Shown: positions 5,791 through 5,869 of the stretch, piece by piece | How the letters are laid out: each line of letters opens with the position of its first letter | Position numbering within the stretch: the first letter of the stretch is position 1 | Source of the DNA: Acidaminococcus sp. CAG:917 | Lineage (GTDB): Bacteria > Bacillota > Clostridia > Christensenellales > CAG-917 | NCBI GenBank assembly: GCA_000437555.1 | Contig: FR901007.1 | Location: 43,079-48,947, forward strand | Direction of reading: 5' to 3' | DNA: 5,869 nt | Translations under genes and position numbers: made by a program | Notes under the pieces: model-generated | The model's input: the letters and a program-made list of their open reading frames with translations, nothing else | Told to the model about the DNA's origin: nothing | Database searches by the model: none

Positions 5791-5803
5791 GCACATTAAG
5801 CAA
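5775..5803 (-). promoter_or_regulatory. Promoter of the defence operon
   Basis: On the minus strand TTGCTT (5803-5798) and a consensus TATAAT (5780-5775) are separated by 17 bases. A second possible box, TGCTACAAT, an extended -10 form, lies within the spacer. Transcription from TATAAT should begin near 5768-5767, leaving a leader of about 15 bases before the preferred regulator start. The -35 match is only three of six, so the promoter may be moderate in strength or regulated. Confidence 0.6.
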
Positions 5804-5869
5804 GCCGAATATGCTATTGATGGAAATTAATATTCATCTTATGGCACTATGGCGGGTGCTTGAATAAAC
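5804..5869. other. Right edge, no gene resolved
   Basis: Only 66 bases lie beyond the operon promoter. On the minus strand a short frame (FIQAPAIVP then stop) enters from outside the window and could be the end of an upstream gene, but it is too short to judge. No terminator or repeat stands out. Confidence 0.25.

Noticed and set aside
1..5869. CRISPR array or insertion sequence
   Set aside because: There are no regularly spaced direct repeats and no transposase-like coding region in the window.

Overview
The window is dominated by one minus-strand operon of five genes (about 5753 down to 881) that pairs a HaeIII-type (GGCC) restriction-modification system with a Gabija-like OLD nuclease plus UvrD-like helicase. 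It reads as a compact phage-defence island.

Layout, following transcription on the minus strand. A promoter and tandem 10-bp repeats lie at 5771-5803. They precede a small XRE-type helix-turn-helix protein (5753-5544), which overlaps a C5-cytosine methyltransferase closely resembling M.HaeIII (5547-4558). The matching HaeIII-family endonuclease follows (4545-3592). After a 27-bp gap comes an ATPase-TOPRIM OLD-family nuclease (3564-1984), which overlaps by 16 bp a very short but motif-complete superfamily 1 helicase (1999-881). A hairpin with a T-tract at 777-809 looks like the operon terminator. Spacing of -4, +12, +27 and -16 bp, with no strong internal promoter seen, suggests one transcript. 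The inferred division of labour is methylation of self GGCC sites, restriction of unmodified DNA, and a second Gabija-like layer acting on DNA that escapes restriction. The HTH protein may time or limit expression.

Bases 1-880 differ in kind. They have patches of high GC, many perfect or near-perfect inverted repeats, a plausible small minus-strand gene (378-205), two further minus-strand terminator-like hairpins, and two CTCCACCA motifs each followed by a terminator-like hairpin. This looks like the intergenic or mobilisation-type backbone of an integrative element next to cargo, but I cannot name the element.

Organism: four of the five operon genes have a clear GAGG or AGGAG ribosome-binding site (weaker for the helicase), and the promoter has a consensus TATAAT box. 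The coding DNA is AT-rich. This fits a low-GC Gram-positive or another Shine-Dalgarno-using bacterium, at least as the source of the cargo. The host species cannot be determined from the sequence alone.
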